Shown here: piece after piece, positions 32,686 to 39,567 of the stretch | How the letters are laid out: each line of letters opens with the position of its first letter | Position numbering within the stretch: the stretch's first letter is position 1 | Virus record (IMG/VR): IMGVR_UViG_3300036768_000383 | Location: 1 to 44,328 of that record | Length of the DNA: 44,328 bases | Reading direction: 5' to 3' (one strand) | Source: a virus | Made by a program: the position numbers and the translations under genes | The notes under the pieces: generated by a model | The model's database searches: none | Told to the model about the DNA's origin: nothing | What the model saw: the letters and a program-made list of their open reading frames with translations, nothing else

Positions 32686-33085
32686 AGCCAAGGTAGACTT
32701 CTCGCCCTACAGGAGCGAGCTTGAGATGCTCTACGCGCAGTTTCTCGATCAGCTCGTTCGCGAGGGCATAATCCACTCGTACTACTACGAGCCTTCGACT
32801 TGGCACCTTGGCTATCGCATGTCCTACTGCCCTGACTTCCTCGTGATTCTTCCCGACGGTTCGATGGAGTGGCACGAGGTCAAGGGCAGGCCGAGAGAAG
32901 ATGCGCTGGTCAAGTTGAAGGCTGCGGCGTCACAGTACCCACTGTTTGCCTGGGCCCTAATCACGGCGAAGGTCAGGAAGAAAGGCTGTACGTTCTACCG
33001 CAAGGACGTTGGCAGCGACGCCCTGCGGGAGGTCGGCCACTTACACCTAGAGGGAAGGGAAAGCGGCAATGGAAAGCGTCGTTAG
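32675..33085 (+). CDS. PD-(D/E)xK nuclease, DUF1064/VRR-like
   Basis: 136 residues. The pattern SELEMLYAQFLDQL, then YCPDFLVIL (D54) and WHEVKG (E68-V-K70), is the active site of a small PD-(D/E)xK endonuclease, as in DUF1064 phage proteins linked to recombination or Holliday-junction cutting. ATG 32675 overlaps the end of recT by 11 bases. An upstream in-frame opening at 32510 lies fully inside recT and is rejected. With exonuclease and RecT it completes a recombination module. Confidence 0.85.
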   Translation: MKAKAKVDFSPYRSELEMLYAQFLDQLVREGIIHSYYYEPSTWHLGYRMSYCPDFLVILPDGSMEWHEVKGRPREDALVKLKAAASQYPLFAWALITAKVRKKGCTFYRKDVGSDALREVGHLHLEGRESGNGKRR

Positions 33086-33227
33086 CGGTGTCCTGTTAGG
33101 AATTGTCGGGCTTATCGGGATGTGGTACTTGGTAGCCAAGGCGCTTGAGGAAGAGGCGGAACTTGATGCCCACTTGAGGGGGTGGGACCATGATGCCGAT
33201 GAGTTTGATATCCAGAAAGACCGGTGA
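33069..33227 (+). CDS. Small single-pass membrane protein
   Basis: 52 residues. One transmembrane helix (about 4-24, VVSGVLLGIVGLIGMWYLVA) is followed by an acidic tail (EEEAELDAHL, then DHDADEFD). AGGGAAAG lies about 7-12 bases before the ATG. It overlaps the nuclease gene (ends 33085) and the next gene (starts 33190), consistent with tight packing. No family is recognised; small membrane peptides in early regions often target host envelope proteins. Confidence 0.6.
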   Translation: MESVVSGVLLGIVGLIGMWYLVAKALEEEAELDAHLRGWDHDADEFDIQKDR

Positions 33228-33882
33228 TGTTATCTACCTCCCAGCGAATGAGCGGAAGCGCGTCCACGATCGCTGGGTATACAGGCTTGGTGCGGCGCTA
33301 ATAGTAGACGCCATCGAAGCGGCATGCGCATATCCATATGAGAGAATGTCCAAGGTCGAGATCTTCACATCTGCACTCTGGCTCCTCTCTGAAGATCGCT
33401 CAGCCATGTCCTTCCGCTCCTGGTGCGAGGAACTCGGCTTCACATGGCATGACTGCCGAGAGGCGGTAAGGAAGCTGCTGCTCGAGCATGCGCGGACGTA
33501 TACAGTTACTCGCCTTGCTGAGTTTTCCGCGTCTAAGCTCGACCAAAAGACCATCCTGGAGCTGCTGGCAAGGGAGTTCAACTTTCGCAGCCCTTCCGAG
33601 CCCAGGCATACAATCAAGCCGCAAAGGTGCCCTACCTGCGGAAAAAACTCCAAGGTAAAGCATTCGCTCGCTCCGGTTGGTACATGGCCTGAAGATCTTC
33701 TCTTTCCCTTGCAGTATCGCGAAGAGGCTCTCTTCTGCTCCTACGCGTGCTACGTACAGGCGCTCGCTGACCTAGGCATAGCAGAACCACAGCGCTGCCA
33801 CCAGCGAGCGCCTTTCCACTCTACAGACCTCTCCCACCGCATCTACGGCATCATGAGGGTGATGTACGGAGAGGAACAATAG
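33190..33882 (+). CDS. Hypothetical protein with zinc-binding C-terminus
   Basis: 230 residues. About 1-120 is helical, with MSFRSWCEELGFTWHDCREAV like a small winged or HTH fold. About 140-190 has CPTCG (C147, C150) and CSYAC (C183, C187), a likely zinc site. It lies between the recombination genes and the replication initiator and may act in replication or transcription control. No enzyme motif is visible. Confidence 0.7.
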   Translation: MMPMSLISRKTGDVIYLPANERKRVHDRWVYRLGAALIVDAIEAACAYPYERMSKVEIFTSALWLLSEDRSAMSFRSWCEELGFTWHDCREAVRKLLLEHARTYTVTRLAEFSASKLDQKTILELLAREFNFRSPSEPRHTIKPQRCPTCGKNSKVKHSLAPVGTWPEDLLFPLQYREEALFCSYACYVQALADLGIAEPQRCHQRAPFHSTDLSHRIYGIMRVMYGEEQ

Positions 33883-33900
33883 TCTTCACAGGAGGGCACA

Positions 33901-35313
33901 ATGCACGTCAAGTATCGAAACCATGCCAAACTGGTGGAGGAGATGCTTCTTAGCTCAGTCTGGCTCGGCCAGCCGCTCCATGTGCGGGTGGTGTGGGTCG
34001 GCCTCCTCGTCATGGCTAGGCCTGGTCAGCTTGCCGACGGCACGAAGGTTGGCATCGTCTACGGCACGCGTGCGGCTCTTGCCAACGCTATAGACGTACC
34101 GCTTGACCTGTTCGAGGATGCCTTGGCCATCCTCATGGCTCCAGATCCTAACTCAACGTCGAAAGCCTTCGAGGGCAGAAGGGTGATCGAGGCCGGCCCG
34201 AATCTCTTGGCCGTCGTGAACTACCACAAGTTCAGGTCGCTACCAGACTACGAGGCCAGAAACGAGAAGAAACGGCTTGCCATGCGGCGCCTCAGAGATG
34301 AGAGGAGGGCTCAGGCGAACACCGATGTTGGGCCGTGTTACCAAATGTTACCCAAACTCGGTAACGGAAATGCAAAAGTCCATGTGGCTCAAGTGGCTAC
34401 AAAGACCCCTGTTACCACAGGTGTTACTACCCCTGTTACCACCTGTTACCAGATGTTACCCAAACTCGGTAATGGAATCGTAAAACTCGAATCGGCTCAA
34501 GTAGATACAAAGGGTGCTGTTACCACGGTGTTACCACGTGTTACCACGACCCCCCAAAACTGCCCCTCTGACCCCCATTTGCAGGAAAATGACAGTCACG
34601 AAACAGTCATAACCGAGAAAACTGCTCAAAACGGCCAGATCGAGGGTGCCAAAATGGCACATCGCGAGTCCCCTACCTTATTTTCTACCCGTAGTGTTAC
34701 CACTGTACTAGGTAATATATTAAGTACTACAGTAAAAGATAGAAAAGAAAACGTAGTTCAGGAGAAAATACAGGAGAGCGGAGAGATAGAGAGTAGAGAG
34801 GGGTGCAGGGGAGAGGAGAGAGGAAGAGAGACGCGGAGGATGGATGCCACGGCTGAAGGAGAACTTTTCGACTTTTCTGACGAAGACGTGACACTAGCCG
34901 AATCCAAACCAAAGACCAAGGCTTCGAACGGCAAGTCTCTCAGCCAGGCGTCCTCTCTCTGGGTGCTGGCCAAAGGCGAGAAGCCTGTCCTTGTCTTCCC
35001 CTGCAAGGGCACCGCGGATGAATGGCCGCTCTCTCCAAGGGCTTACGAGTGGCTGAAGCGGCAGTTTCCCATGCTTGACGTAGACGCCGAGCTTCGCTCA
35101 GCTCTCGCCTGGCTGATGGGTAATCCAGAACGCATCAAGACGTTCAAGGGCATGCCACGCTACATCACGAACTGGCTCGATAACGCAGCCAGGAGACCAA
35201 AGACGGCCTTCAGGCCTCAGCCGCAGCCAGACCAGCTCTTCACCCCAGAGGAGCAAGAGATGCTGCGCAGACGGCGTGAAGAGCGTAAAAAGCAGGAGGG
35301 AGGGATCCAATGA
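33901..35313 (+). CDS. Replication initiator / replisome organiser (lambda O-like role)
   Basis: 470 residues. The N-terminal about 125 residues look like a winged-helix replisome organiser, ending in NEKKRLAMRRLRDERR, a pattern frequent in phage initiators. About 140-215 is encoded by the iteron array and is full of VTT repeats. About 270-320 is an Arg/Glu-rich linker over AT-rich DNA. The C-terminal about 120 residues (ALAWLMGNPERIKTFKGMPRYITNWL) resemble the end domain of DnaD-like or O-like proteins that recruit helicase. The gene therefore holds its own origin, as lambda O does. The ribosome site is AGGAGGGCAC. Confidence 0.8.
   Translation: MHVKYRNHAKLVEEMLLSSVWLGQPLHVRVVWVGLLVMARPGQLADGTKVGIVYGTRAALANAIDVPLDLFEDALAILMAPDPNSTSKAFEGRRVIEAGPNLLAVVNYHKFRSLPDYEARNEKKRLAMRRLRDERRAQANTDVGPCYQMLPKLGNGNAKVHVAQVATKTPVTTGVTTPVTTCYQMLPKLGNGIVKLESAQVDTKGAVTTVLPRVTTTPQNCPSDPHLQENDSHETVITEKTAQNGQIEGAKMAHRESPTLFSTRSVTTVLGNILSTTVKDRKENVVQEKIQESGEIESREGCRGEERGRETRRMDATAEGELFDFSDEDVTLAESKPKTKASNGKSLSQASSLWVLAKGEKPVLVFPCKGTADEWPLSPRAYEWLKRQFPMLDVDAELRSALAWLMGNPERIKTFKGMPRYITNWLDNAARRPKTAFRPQPQPDQLFTPEEQEMLRRRREERKKQEGGIQ
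34336..34790 (+). other. Putative replication origin: iteron array plus AT-rich DNA
   Basis: Eight exact TGTTACCA copies begin at 34336, 34410, 34434, 34444, 34518, 34529, 34539 and 34695. Two TGTTACCC (34346, 34454), one TGTTACTA (34422) and an inverted GGTAAC (34360) add to the array. Neighbours are 10-12 bases apart, about one helical turn. From about 34700 to 34790 the DNA is strongly AT/purine-rich (TAATATATTAAG and following), suited to strand opening. Iterons followed by an AT-rich stretch inside the initiator gene is the organisation of lambda ori. Confidence 0.8.
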
Positions 35314-35816
35314 CTTGGGATGAGTTCGTTGACTGGTACAACGAGTATTGCTTCGTAAGCCCAAGGACGCCATCCTGGATGGCGGAGGTTGCCAAGCGTT
35401 CCACGGAGTCCGGAACGCCTATGACCTCCAGGAACGTGCTCGAAGGCTGGCATCGCTCGCTCCAGCCGCGAATGGCTTGGGCTGTGCGGCGAGCAACCGA
35501 ACAGCTTGCCCAGGAAGGCGTGCTCCATGAGCTGCATCCTGACAGGCACCTTGGGGCCATCATCGCCAGGGCCAAGGAAATCGAGGAGCGACAGACGTTC
35601 GGCCGGGCAAGTGACTCTTACTGGGACGACTACAGCTGCGACCTTTGCCATGGACTTGGCATCGTGGTGATTGACAAGAACTACCCAGATGGGAAGGTCT
35701 ACCAGGCTTCGGTGGCTTGCGTTTGCGAGCGCGGCAACAACCCTGGCTTCCCTGGGCTCAGGAGACTGCGGAAGGGAGACGTGTTCGCTGGAACCGAGGT
35801 GGCGTTCGAGGGATGA
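35310..35816 (+). CDS. Zinc-binding protein, possible replication accessory
   Basis: 168 residues. About 1-95 is helical and Trp-rich. About 110-139 holds CDLC (C110, C113) and CVC (C137, C139), a four-Cys zinc site around a beta-hairpin like those in DnaJ-type or primase-associated fingers. The start overlaps the initiator stop (ATGA). In lambda-type layouts a helicase loader follows the initiator, but no AAA+ or DnaC-like motif is seen, so this remains a guess. Confidence 0.7.
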   Translation: MTWDEFVDWYNEYCFVSPRTPSWMAEVAKRSTESGTPMTSRNVLEGWHRSLQPRMAWAVRRATEQLAQEGVLHELHPDRHLGAIIARAKEIEERQTFGRASDSYWDDYSCDLCHGLGIVVIDKNYPDGKVYQASVACVCERGNNPGFPGLRRLRKGDVFAGTEVAFEG

Positions 35817-35828
35817 GATGCCCGGATT

Positions 35829-35858
35829 TCGCACGACGTTGGCTTATAAGCCATTTTG
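35829..35858 (-). promoter_or_regulatory. Palindromic operator-like element, copy C (inverted)
   Basis: Core GGCTTATAAGCC (35841-35852) is a perfect 12-base palindrome. Read on the minus strand the 30-bp element matches copy A at 23 of 30 positions. With copy B, 35 bases downstream in the opposite direction, it forms a large imperfect inverted repeat upstream of the early operon. Confidence 0.6.
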
Positions 35859-35893
35859 ATGAGGGGGGTGGCATTGGTTCATTACCCACCACG

Positions 35894-35923
35894 GGAAAAC
35901 GTCCTATAAGCCAAAATCGTGGG
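35894..35923 (+). promoter_or_regulatory. Palindromic operator-like element, copy B
   Basis: Matches copy A (22-51) at 26 of 30 bases, including GAAAACG, TATAAG, CAAAAT and GTGGGA blocks. It lies about 65 bases upstream of the -35 box at 35987. Two inverted sites here and one at the other operon suggest binding by a dimeric regulator with looping or cooperative control. Confidence 0.6.
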
Positions 35924-35986
35924 ATTCTCGGGGGTATCATGACGGCCACCATTGGGGCATGCTGCGAGACCTTGGACCTGGACCCC

Positions 35987-36016
35987 TTGACAAGGTGACT
36001 GACGCTGTGCTATATT
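35987..36016 (+). promoter_or_regulatory. Sigma70-type promoter of the early operon
   Basis: TTGACA (35987-35992), 18-base spacer, TATATT (36011-36016). The spacer shares GGTGACTG with the promoter at 42294. AAAGGAGGG follows at 36025-36033. It would drive the small-gene array up to the terminator at 39241. Confidence 0.75.
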
Positions 36017-36043
36017 GGCAGGTGAAAGGAGGGCGATGCCGTG

Positions 36044-36262
36044 ATGCAATGGCTGGAAAGGGACGATGTGAAGGTTCGAGGGCACGAGGCAGTCCACGTC
36101 GGCTGCGGTGGTTCGGCGGCAAGCGAGGGGCGCGTGCTTCTACGGGAGATCGCGATGGAAGAGTTCGACCCGATCCCCTTAGGCGAGCCCATCAAGCTCA
36201 GGGCAGCTGTGTGTGAGCGCTGTGGGGCGATCCTCGCGGTGGTTTCCGTCGTGAGGCCGTAG
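36044..36262 (+). CDS. Small hypothetical protein with CxxC motif
   Basis: 72 residues. Mostly beta, with one CERCG pair near the C-terminus and a lone CGG near residue 22, too few for a sure zinc site unless it dimerises. It is the first gene after the early promoter. The start could be GTG 36041 or ATG 36044, both about 8-10 bases after AAAGGAGGG. No family is recognised. Confidence 0.6.
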   Translation: MQWLERDDVKVRGHEAVHVGCGGSAASEGRVLLREIAMEEFDPIPLGEPIKLRAAVCERCGAILAVVSVVRP

Positions 36263-36285
36263 CGGAGAAGAGGAGGGAGCTGAGC

Positions 36286-36516
36286 ATGGCGGATAAAAAA
36301 CTTACCTTCTGGATTCACGTGGCACCCGACGTAGATGCTGTCCACTGGGAGGCTATGACGAGAAGTCACGGTGTACTCCATATTTTTGGCAGCGATATAT
36401 GGACCGAGGTGTTCTCTGGATCCGCTGGAGGCGCGTGCCGTCGCCTGCGCGAGATCGCGGATGAAATAGAGGCCGAGACAAAGGTCGCGGCCAGGAAAGG
36501 AGAGAACGATGCCTAA
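36286..36516 (+). CDS. Small beta-helix protein, family member 2
   Basis: 76 residues. Strands LTFWIHV, GVLHIFGSDIWTEVF, then helix RRLREIADEIEAETK. It is related to the protein at 127 (GILRVVYGDMFIEL plus RLRELANELE). GGAGGGAGCTGAGC precedes the ATG and the end overlaps the next gene by 8 bases. Function is unknown. It belongs to a family of four in this genome. Confidence 0.7.
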   Translation: MADKKLTFWIHVAPDVDAVHWEAMTRSHGVLHIFGSDIWTEVFSGSAGGACRRLREIADEIEAETKVAARKGENDA

Positions 36517-36736
36517 GACACCGATCGCTGCGACATGCGAAGTAGAACTCCCGTTCGAAATGTTGTGGCTGAGCGTGACCGTTGGCAAGGATGGCGCTAC
36601 AAGCCTCCGCCTAGAAGGCAAGTACGAGGACATCTGGGTTCACACAGACTCGCCAGACGAGCTGCGCCGAATCCTCCAAACGGCGCTCAAGCTCCTGGAT
36701 GAGGCCGTCGCCGAGCGGCAACGGAGGAAATCATGA
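36509..36736 (+). CDS. Small beta-helix protein, family member 3
   Basis: 75 residues. It is a close paralogue of the next gene: IAATCEVE, LRLEGKYEDIWV, SPDELRRILQTALKLLDEAV, AERQRRKS against FAATCGMD, FILEGDNNNISI, SPYELRRIFEMALEVIDEAV, AEKKRRES. Beta-strands are followed by one long helix. AAAGGAGAG is the ribosome site. It shares the four-base ATGA overlap with the next gene. The pair arose by tandem duplication and has diverged. Confidence 0.75.
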   Translation: MPKTPIAATCEVELPFEMLWLSVTVGKDGATSLRLEGKYEDIWVHTDSPDELRRILQTALKLLDEAVAERQRRKS

Positions 36737-36969
36737 ATAGAGTACCGTTTGCCGCTACCTGCGGCATGGACTCAAGCTTCACGACACTGCGGTTGAAGGT
36801 CCACATCATGGAGAACGGATACACAAGCTTCATCCTGGAAGGCGATAACAACAACATTTCGATTTCTATGAAATCGCCATACGAGCTGCGTAGGATTTTC
36901 GAGATGGCACTCGAAGTTATTGACGAGGCCGTGGCTGAGAAAAAGCGCCGCGAGTCTGATGGGAGGTGA
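36733..36969 (+). CDS. Small beta-helix protein, family member 4
   Basis: 78 residues, paralogue of the preceding gene with the same strands and the helix SPYELRRIFEMALEVIDEAV. DNA is more AT-rich here than in the preceding copy, so the two copies are not a recent duplication. The start overlaps the preceding stop. Function is unknown; such arrays of small related early proteins often target host factors. Confidence 0.75.
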   Translation: MNRVPFAATCGMDSSFTTLRLKVHIMENGYTSFILEGDNNNISISMKSPYELRRIFEMALEVIDEAVAEKKRRESDGR

Positions 36970-36972
36970 CCC

Positions 36973-37245
36973 ATGGCATGGAGGCAATTCTGCGGTGTTA
37001 GCGAGGAATTCTATGATAGCCATAAAACAGCCATCAAACGACTGCGCGATCTTCTCGATATGGCAGAGGAGCATCTTGACGCTTACGGAAACACAGACGC
37101 GCAGTTCGCAGAGTATATGCTCAGAAAATACCAATCGCTTATCGTAGAGATGTATACCCTTGCAGAAGGAGTTCTTGATTATCTTCACAAGAACACAAAA
37201 TGGATCGTCTACGGCGATGATTTCCAAGACGACCATGGGAGGTGA
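36973..37245 (+). CDS. Small helical protein, tandem family member 1
   Basis: 90 residues, helical hairpin. The pattern FYDSHKTAIKRLRDLL, YGNTDAQFAEYMLRKY and IVYGDD recurs in the next two genes. GGGAGGTGACCC precedes ATG 36973. No Cys cluster, membrane segment or enzyme motif is seen. The N-terminal WRQFCGVS is shared with the next protein. Confidence 0.75.
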   Translation: MAWRQFCGVSEEFYDSHKTAIKRLRDLLDMAEEHLDAYGNTDAQFAEYMLRKYQSLIVEMYTLAEGVLDYLHKNTKWIVYGDDFQDDHGR

Positions 37246-37248
37246 ACT

Positions 37249-37518
37249 GTGGCGTGGAGGCGATTTTGCAGCATCTGTGATGTATTCTACGACTCCCATA
37301 AGGCTGCCATCAAACGAATGCGCGAGCTTCTCGATGAGGCAGAGCAATACCTTGACTCGTACGGAAATAAAGATGCAGAAATGTCAGAGAAAATGCTGAG
37401 ACGATACGAAGAGCTTGTTGGAGATGCCTACGAGATTGCTACGCGCATTTGGTCACACGCCGAAGATAACAAAAAGTTGGTAGTCTACGGCTCCAGTAGC
37501 CAGGGAGGGAAGGTATGA
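37249..37518 (+). CDS. Small helical protein, tandem family member 2
   Basis: 89 residues, GTG start after GGGAGGTGAACT. It closely resembles the preceding gene: FYDSHKAAIKRMRELLDEAE, YGNKDAEMSEKMLRRYEEL, LVVYGSS. The helices are amphipathic, so it likely forms a coiled bundle or dimer. It overlaps the next gene by ATGA. Confidence 0.75.
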   Translation: MAWRRFCSICDVFYDSHKAAIKRMRELLDEAEQYLDSYGNKDAEMSEKMLRRYEELVGDAYEIATRIWSHAEDNKKLVVYGSSSQGGKV

Positions 37519-37805
37519 AGGACACATTCACAGGCTTCGACGATAGGTTCTACGTCAGGCAGAAGCAGGTTCTCGATATGATTGAGGGACTGCTCGAAAC
37601 TGCAAGATCGGCTTTGGAGAAGTACGAGGCAGGCGAGCTCGAAGATGTTGTAGCTTCTCTTGAGAACTATGCGTCTGTGCTCGAAGCGCTTGCTTCTGCA
37701 GCTGATGAAGCGTTGGATGACACCGAGACCAAGGTGTGGTACCTCCTCTACGGAAATGAAGACGCAGACGACTACGTCAGGCTTGAGGAAAAGGAGGTCG
37801 AGTAG
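37515..37805 (+). CDS. Small helical protein, tandem family member 3 (divergent)
   Basis: 96 residues. It matches the two preceding genes in layout: FYVRQKQVLDMIEGLLETA, ALEKYEAGELEDVVASLENY, LLYGNEDADDY. Identity is low but order and spacing agree, so it is a third, older copy. It is very acidic overall. An ATGA overlap couples it to the previous gene. Function is unknown. Confidence 0.72.
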   Translation: MKDTFTGFDDRFYVRQKQVLDMIEGLLETARSALEKYEAGELEDVVASLENYASVLEALASAADEALDDTETKVWYLLYGNEDADDYVRLEEKEVE

Positions 37806-37807
37806 GT

Positions 37808-37945
37808 ATGCGGTTCGAGCTCGATGCGGACACAATGTTTTCATTGCTCTCTGTTGCGTTACTGCTTGTCGGTATCGGCTGGGCATGCTTCGGTATTTCC
37901 TGCCTTTGGACGCTGAAGAAGTTTTTCGGCAGTGATGAGGATTAG
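37808..37945 (+). CDS. Tiny single-pass membrane protein
   Basis: 45 residues. A short acidic N-terminus (MRFELDAD) leads into one transmembrane helix of about 25 residues (MFSLLSVALLLVGIGWACFG) and a basic, then acidic tail (LKKFFGSDED). AAGGAGG lies about 10 bases before ATG 37808. It fits exactly between neighbours. A membrane-targeted early peptide of unknown role. Confidence 0.6.
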   Translation: MRFELDADTMFSLLSVALLLVGIGWACFGISCLWTLKKFFGSDED

Positions 37946-37954
37946 GAGGTAAGT

Positions 37955-38197
37955 ATGGCAAGAAGGGCAATGTACTGCTTCTACTGCGGGCAGCCGCTCG
38001 ATAGTAGGTTCTCGGTTCCCGAGCATCAGGGAGGCGGGCGCTACTTCTTCATCTGCTCCGCCTGCAACCGTAGGTGGACGGACAATGAGATTGTGAAGGT
38101 GTGCCCGCACTGCAAGAAGGCCGGCGTGATGCTCGATCATGAAGTAGCCCCGTGCACTGAAGACGAACTCTACTGGGAGGAACACTATGACTCATAA
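37955..38197 (+). CDS. Zinc-ribbon protein
   Basis: 80 residues. Three Cys pairs, CFYCG, CSAC and CPHC, with Trp and Arg between, make a rubredoxin-like or double zinc ribbon. GAGGTAAGT precedes the ATG and the last codons overlap the MazG-like gene. It may bind nucleic acid or a host polymerase, but no specific function is visible. Confidence 0.72.
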   Translation: MARRAMYCFYCGQPLDSRFSVPEHQGGGRYFFICSACNRRWTDNEIVKVCPHCKKAGVMLDHEVAPCTEDELYWEEHYDS

Positions 38198-38522
38198 GGA
38201 TATAACTGCAGCACTGAACGAGCTTGCCGCGATATGCCATGCAGAAGCCAGACAGCGCGGCTTCTGGGACAAGGAGCGTAACTTCGGCGAGACGCTGATG
38301 CTTATTGTGACCGAGCTTGCCGAGGCTTGCGAAGCGGCGAGGCACAGGAACCCACCGAGCGAGTACCTCGACGGCATCCGGCAGGTGGAGGAAGAACTCG
38401 CCGATGCTCTCATCCGCATCATGGACTGGTGCGGTGGTACTGGAATCAAGATTGGCGATGTGGTCTTTGCGAAGATGGCCTACAATCGAACGCGTGAGCG
38501 GATGCATGGGAAGGCGTTCTGA
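38187..38522 (+). CDS. MazG-like nucleotide pyrophosphohydrolase
   Basis: 111 residues, all-alpha NTP-pyrophosphatase fold. VTELAEACEAAR and VEEELADALIRIMDW supply the acidic metal-binding pairs typical of MazG/dCTPase-type enzymes (ExxE then ExxxD). It hydrolyses nucleoside triphosphates to monophosphate and pyrophosphate. Phage MazG proteins may adjust nucleotide pools or lower (p)ppGpp alarm signals in the infected cell. The gene overlaps the zinc-ribbon gene by 11 bases. Confidence 0.88.
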   Translation: MTHKDITAALNELAAICHAEARQRGFWDKERNFGETLMLIVTELAEACEAARHRNPPSEYLDGIRQVEEELADALIRIMDWCGGTGIKIGDVVFAKMAYNRTRERMHGKAF

Positions 38523-38623
38523 TGTTCTCCTGTTCCTGCGAGTGCTCTTGATTGCACGCAAGATCATGCGATGGTGGAAGACGAGGTTTATCACGAGGAA
38601 GGAAATCGAAAGGAGGATTGACG

Positions 38624-38845
38624 ATGCGCTCAAAAAAGAAGGTCCTTGAACCATGGCCTGTAAGGTTGCTTGCCGCGGCCGAAGGGGCGGGAATGAATCT
38701 TGAGGAGCTGAAGAAGTTCATGATCTACGAGTTGCGGATCTCTCCAGCCGCGGTGAATGCGTGGTTTCGTGTAGGCAAGAACTCAAGGCAGCCTCGCATG
38801 TGGGTGCAAGAGCTACTCCTGGAAAGGATAAAGCGGGGGAAATGA
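38624..38845 (+). CDS. Possible helix-turn-helix DNA-binding protein
   Basis: 73 residues, basic. LEELKKFMIYELRISPAAVNAWFRVG looks like a helix-turn-helix of the Xre/lambda-repressor style (recognition helix AAVNAWF), preceded by a helix and followed by another. AAAGGAGG lies 7 bases before ATG 38624. It could be the regulator of the palindromic elements, but this is inference only. Its end overlaps the next gene by 4 bases (ATGA). Confidence 0.65.
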   Translation: MRSKKKVLEPWPVRLLAAAEGAGMNLEELKKFMIYELRISPAAVNAWFRVGKNSRQPRMWVQELLLERIKRGK

Positions 38846-39216
38846 TCTTCGTGATACGGCTCACGCGACAGTATGAGAGAAAAAGGCGGAAGCCAACAAC
38901 GAGGCTCCCAAGGCCTATTCGTCTTCGACTAACTCTCTTTCCCCGCGGTCCTTCCGTTACCACGCCACTGCGCCCGAGAACGGCCTGGGAGCAGCAGGTG
39001 TTCGACCTCATCAAAAAATGGTTTGGAAAATACCGCCCTGGTTACGCATTCGAGCTCTTGGACTGGCAGGGGTCCGGATATCTCGGCTTGTGGGCAGTCA
39101 GCGTGTTTTTGATCCCGCCGTCCAAGGCAGACAGGACGAAGTTGATTGAGCCCCGTCGTTTGAAACCCGAGGACCTTCGCGTAGAAGCCATGCCCGGGGC
39201 GCTCGACAAGAGATAA
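38842..39216 (+). CDS. Hypothetical basic protein
   Basis: 124 residues. A strongly basic N-terminus (about 8-50, many Arg, Lys and Pro) precedes a mixed domain with WEQQVFDLIKKWFGKYRPG and VSVFLIPPSKADRT. The start overlaps the preceding stop as ATGA. It is the last gene of the first early unit; a strong terminator follows 24 bases later. The basic tail suggests nucleic-acid contact. No family is recognised. Confidence 0.65.
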   Translation: MIFVIRLTRQYERKRRKPTTRLPRPIRLRLTLFPRGPSVTTPLRPRTAWEQQVFDLIKKWFGKYRPGYAFELLDWQGSGYLGLWAVSVFLIPPSKADRTKLIEPRRLKPEDLRVEAMPGALDKR

Positions 39217-39240
39217 CCTGGGTGTTTCCTCCCTTCGCAA

Positions 39241-39270
39241 GGCGGGCGTCGTGCCCGCCCCTTTTTTTTT
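39241..39270 (+). terminator. Rho-independent terminator
   Basis: GGCGGGC (39241-39247), 5-base loop, GCCCGCC (39253-39259), then CC and a run of nine T. It ends the first early transcription unit. The same stem sequence occurs at 42255, also followed by a near-identical promoter. Confidence 0.92.
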
Positions 39271-39299
39271 CTCCCGGCTTGGCGGAGTCGGGGGGGGAC

Positions 39300-39328
39300 T
39301 TGACAACCTGACCGCGAGGCGTTACATT
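39300..39328 (+). promoter_or_regulatory. Sigma70-type promoter of second early unit
   Basis: TTGACA (39300-39305), 17-base spacer, TACATT (39323-39328), then GTGAGCG and the ribosome site AAGGGAGGG. The predicted leader is only about 14 bases. The block from -35 to ribosome site closely matches 42294-42339. Confidence 0.8.
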
Positions 39329-39348
39329 GTGAGCGAAGGGAGGGAACT

Positions 39349-39567
39349 ATGAGGGACAGACGGATTTCCATCTTGAAGGAACAGTTGGAACGTATTGGCT
39401 TCCTGGTGATGATTTGGAAGCCGGACCGGCACTACAGGGTGCTGGTCGCGTGGAAAGACAGAGGCCAAGTATCTGCCTGGGGGAGCGCCGGCGAGATCGA
39501 GGCAATCCTTGCCGGCGTTCTCCTGGGCTACAACGCGGCAAGCGAGAAAGGAGGGGAGCATGCGTAA
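39349..39567 (+). CDS. Small hypothetical protein
   Basis: 72 residues. Alternating strands and helices: RISILKEQLERIGFLVMIW, YRVLVAWKD, then a helix around EIEAILAGVLLGY. AAGGGAGGG lies 4 bases before ATG, and the promoter at 39300 is 20 bases upstream. The end overlaps the next gene by 8 bases. No family is recognised. Confidence 0.7.
   Translation: MRDRRISILKEQLERIGFLVMIWKPDRHYRVLVAWKDRGQVSAWGSAGEIEAILAGVLLGYNAASEKGGEHA

Noticed and set aside
34336-34546. CRISPR array reading of the TGTTACCA repeats
   Set aside because: Repeats are only 8 bases with 2-4 base gaps inside a coding gene; this is an iteron pattern.
38542-38649. Possible tiny membrane protein from GTG 38542
   Set aside because: The peptide is hydrophobic then basic, but there is no ribosome site, and it may only be an out-of-frame opening between the MazG-like gene and the HTH-like gene.
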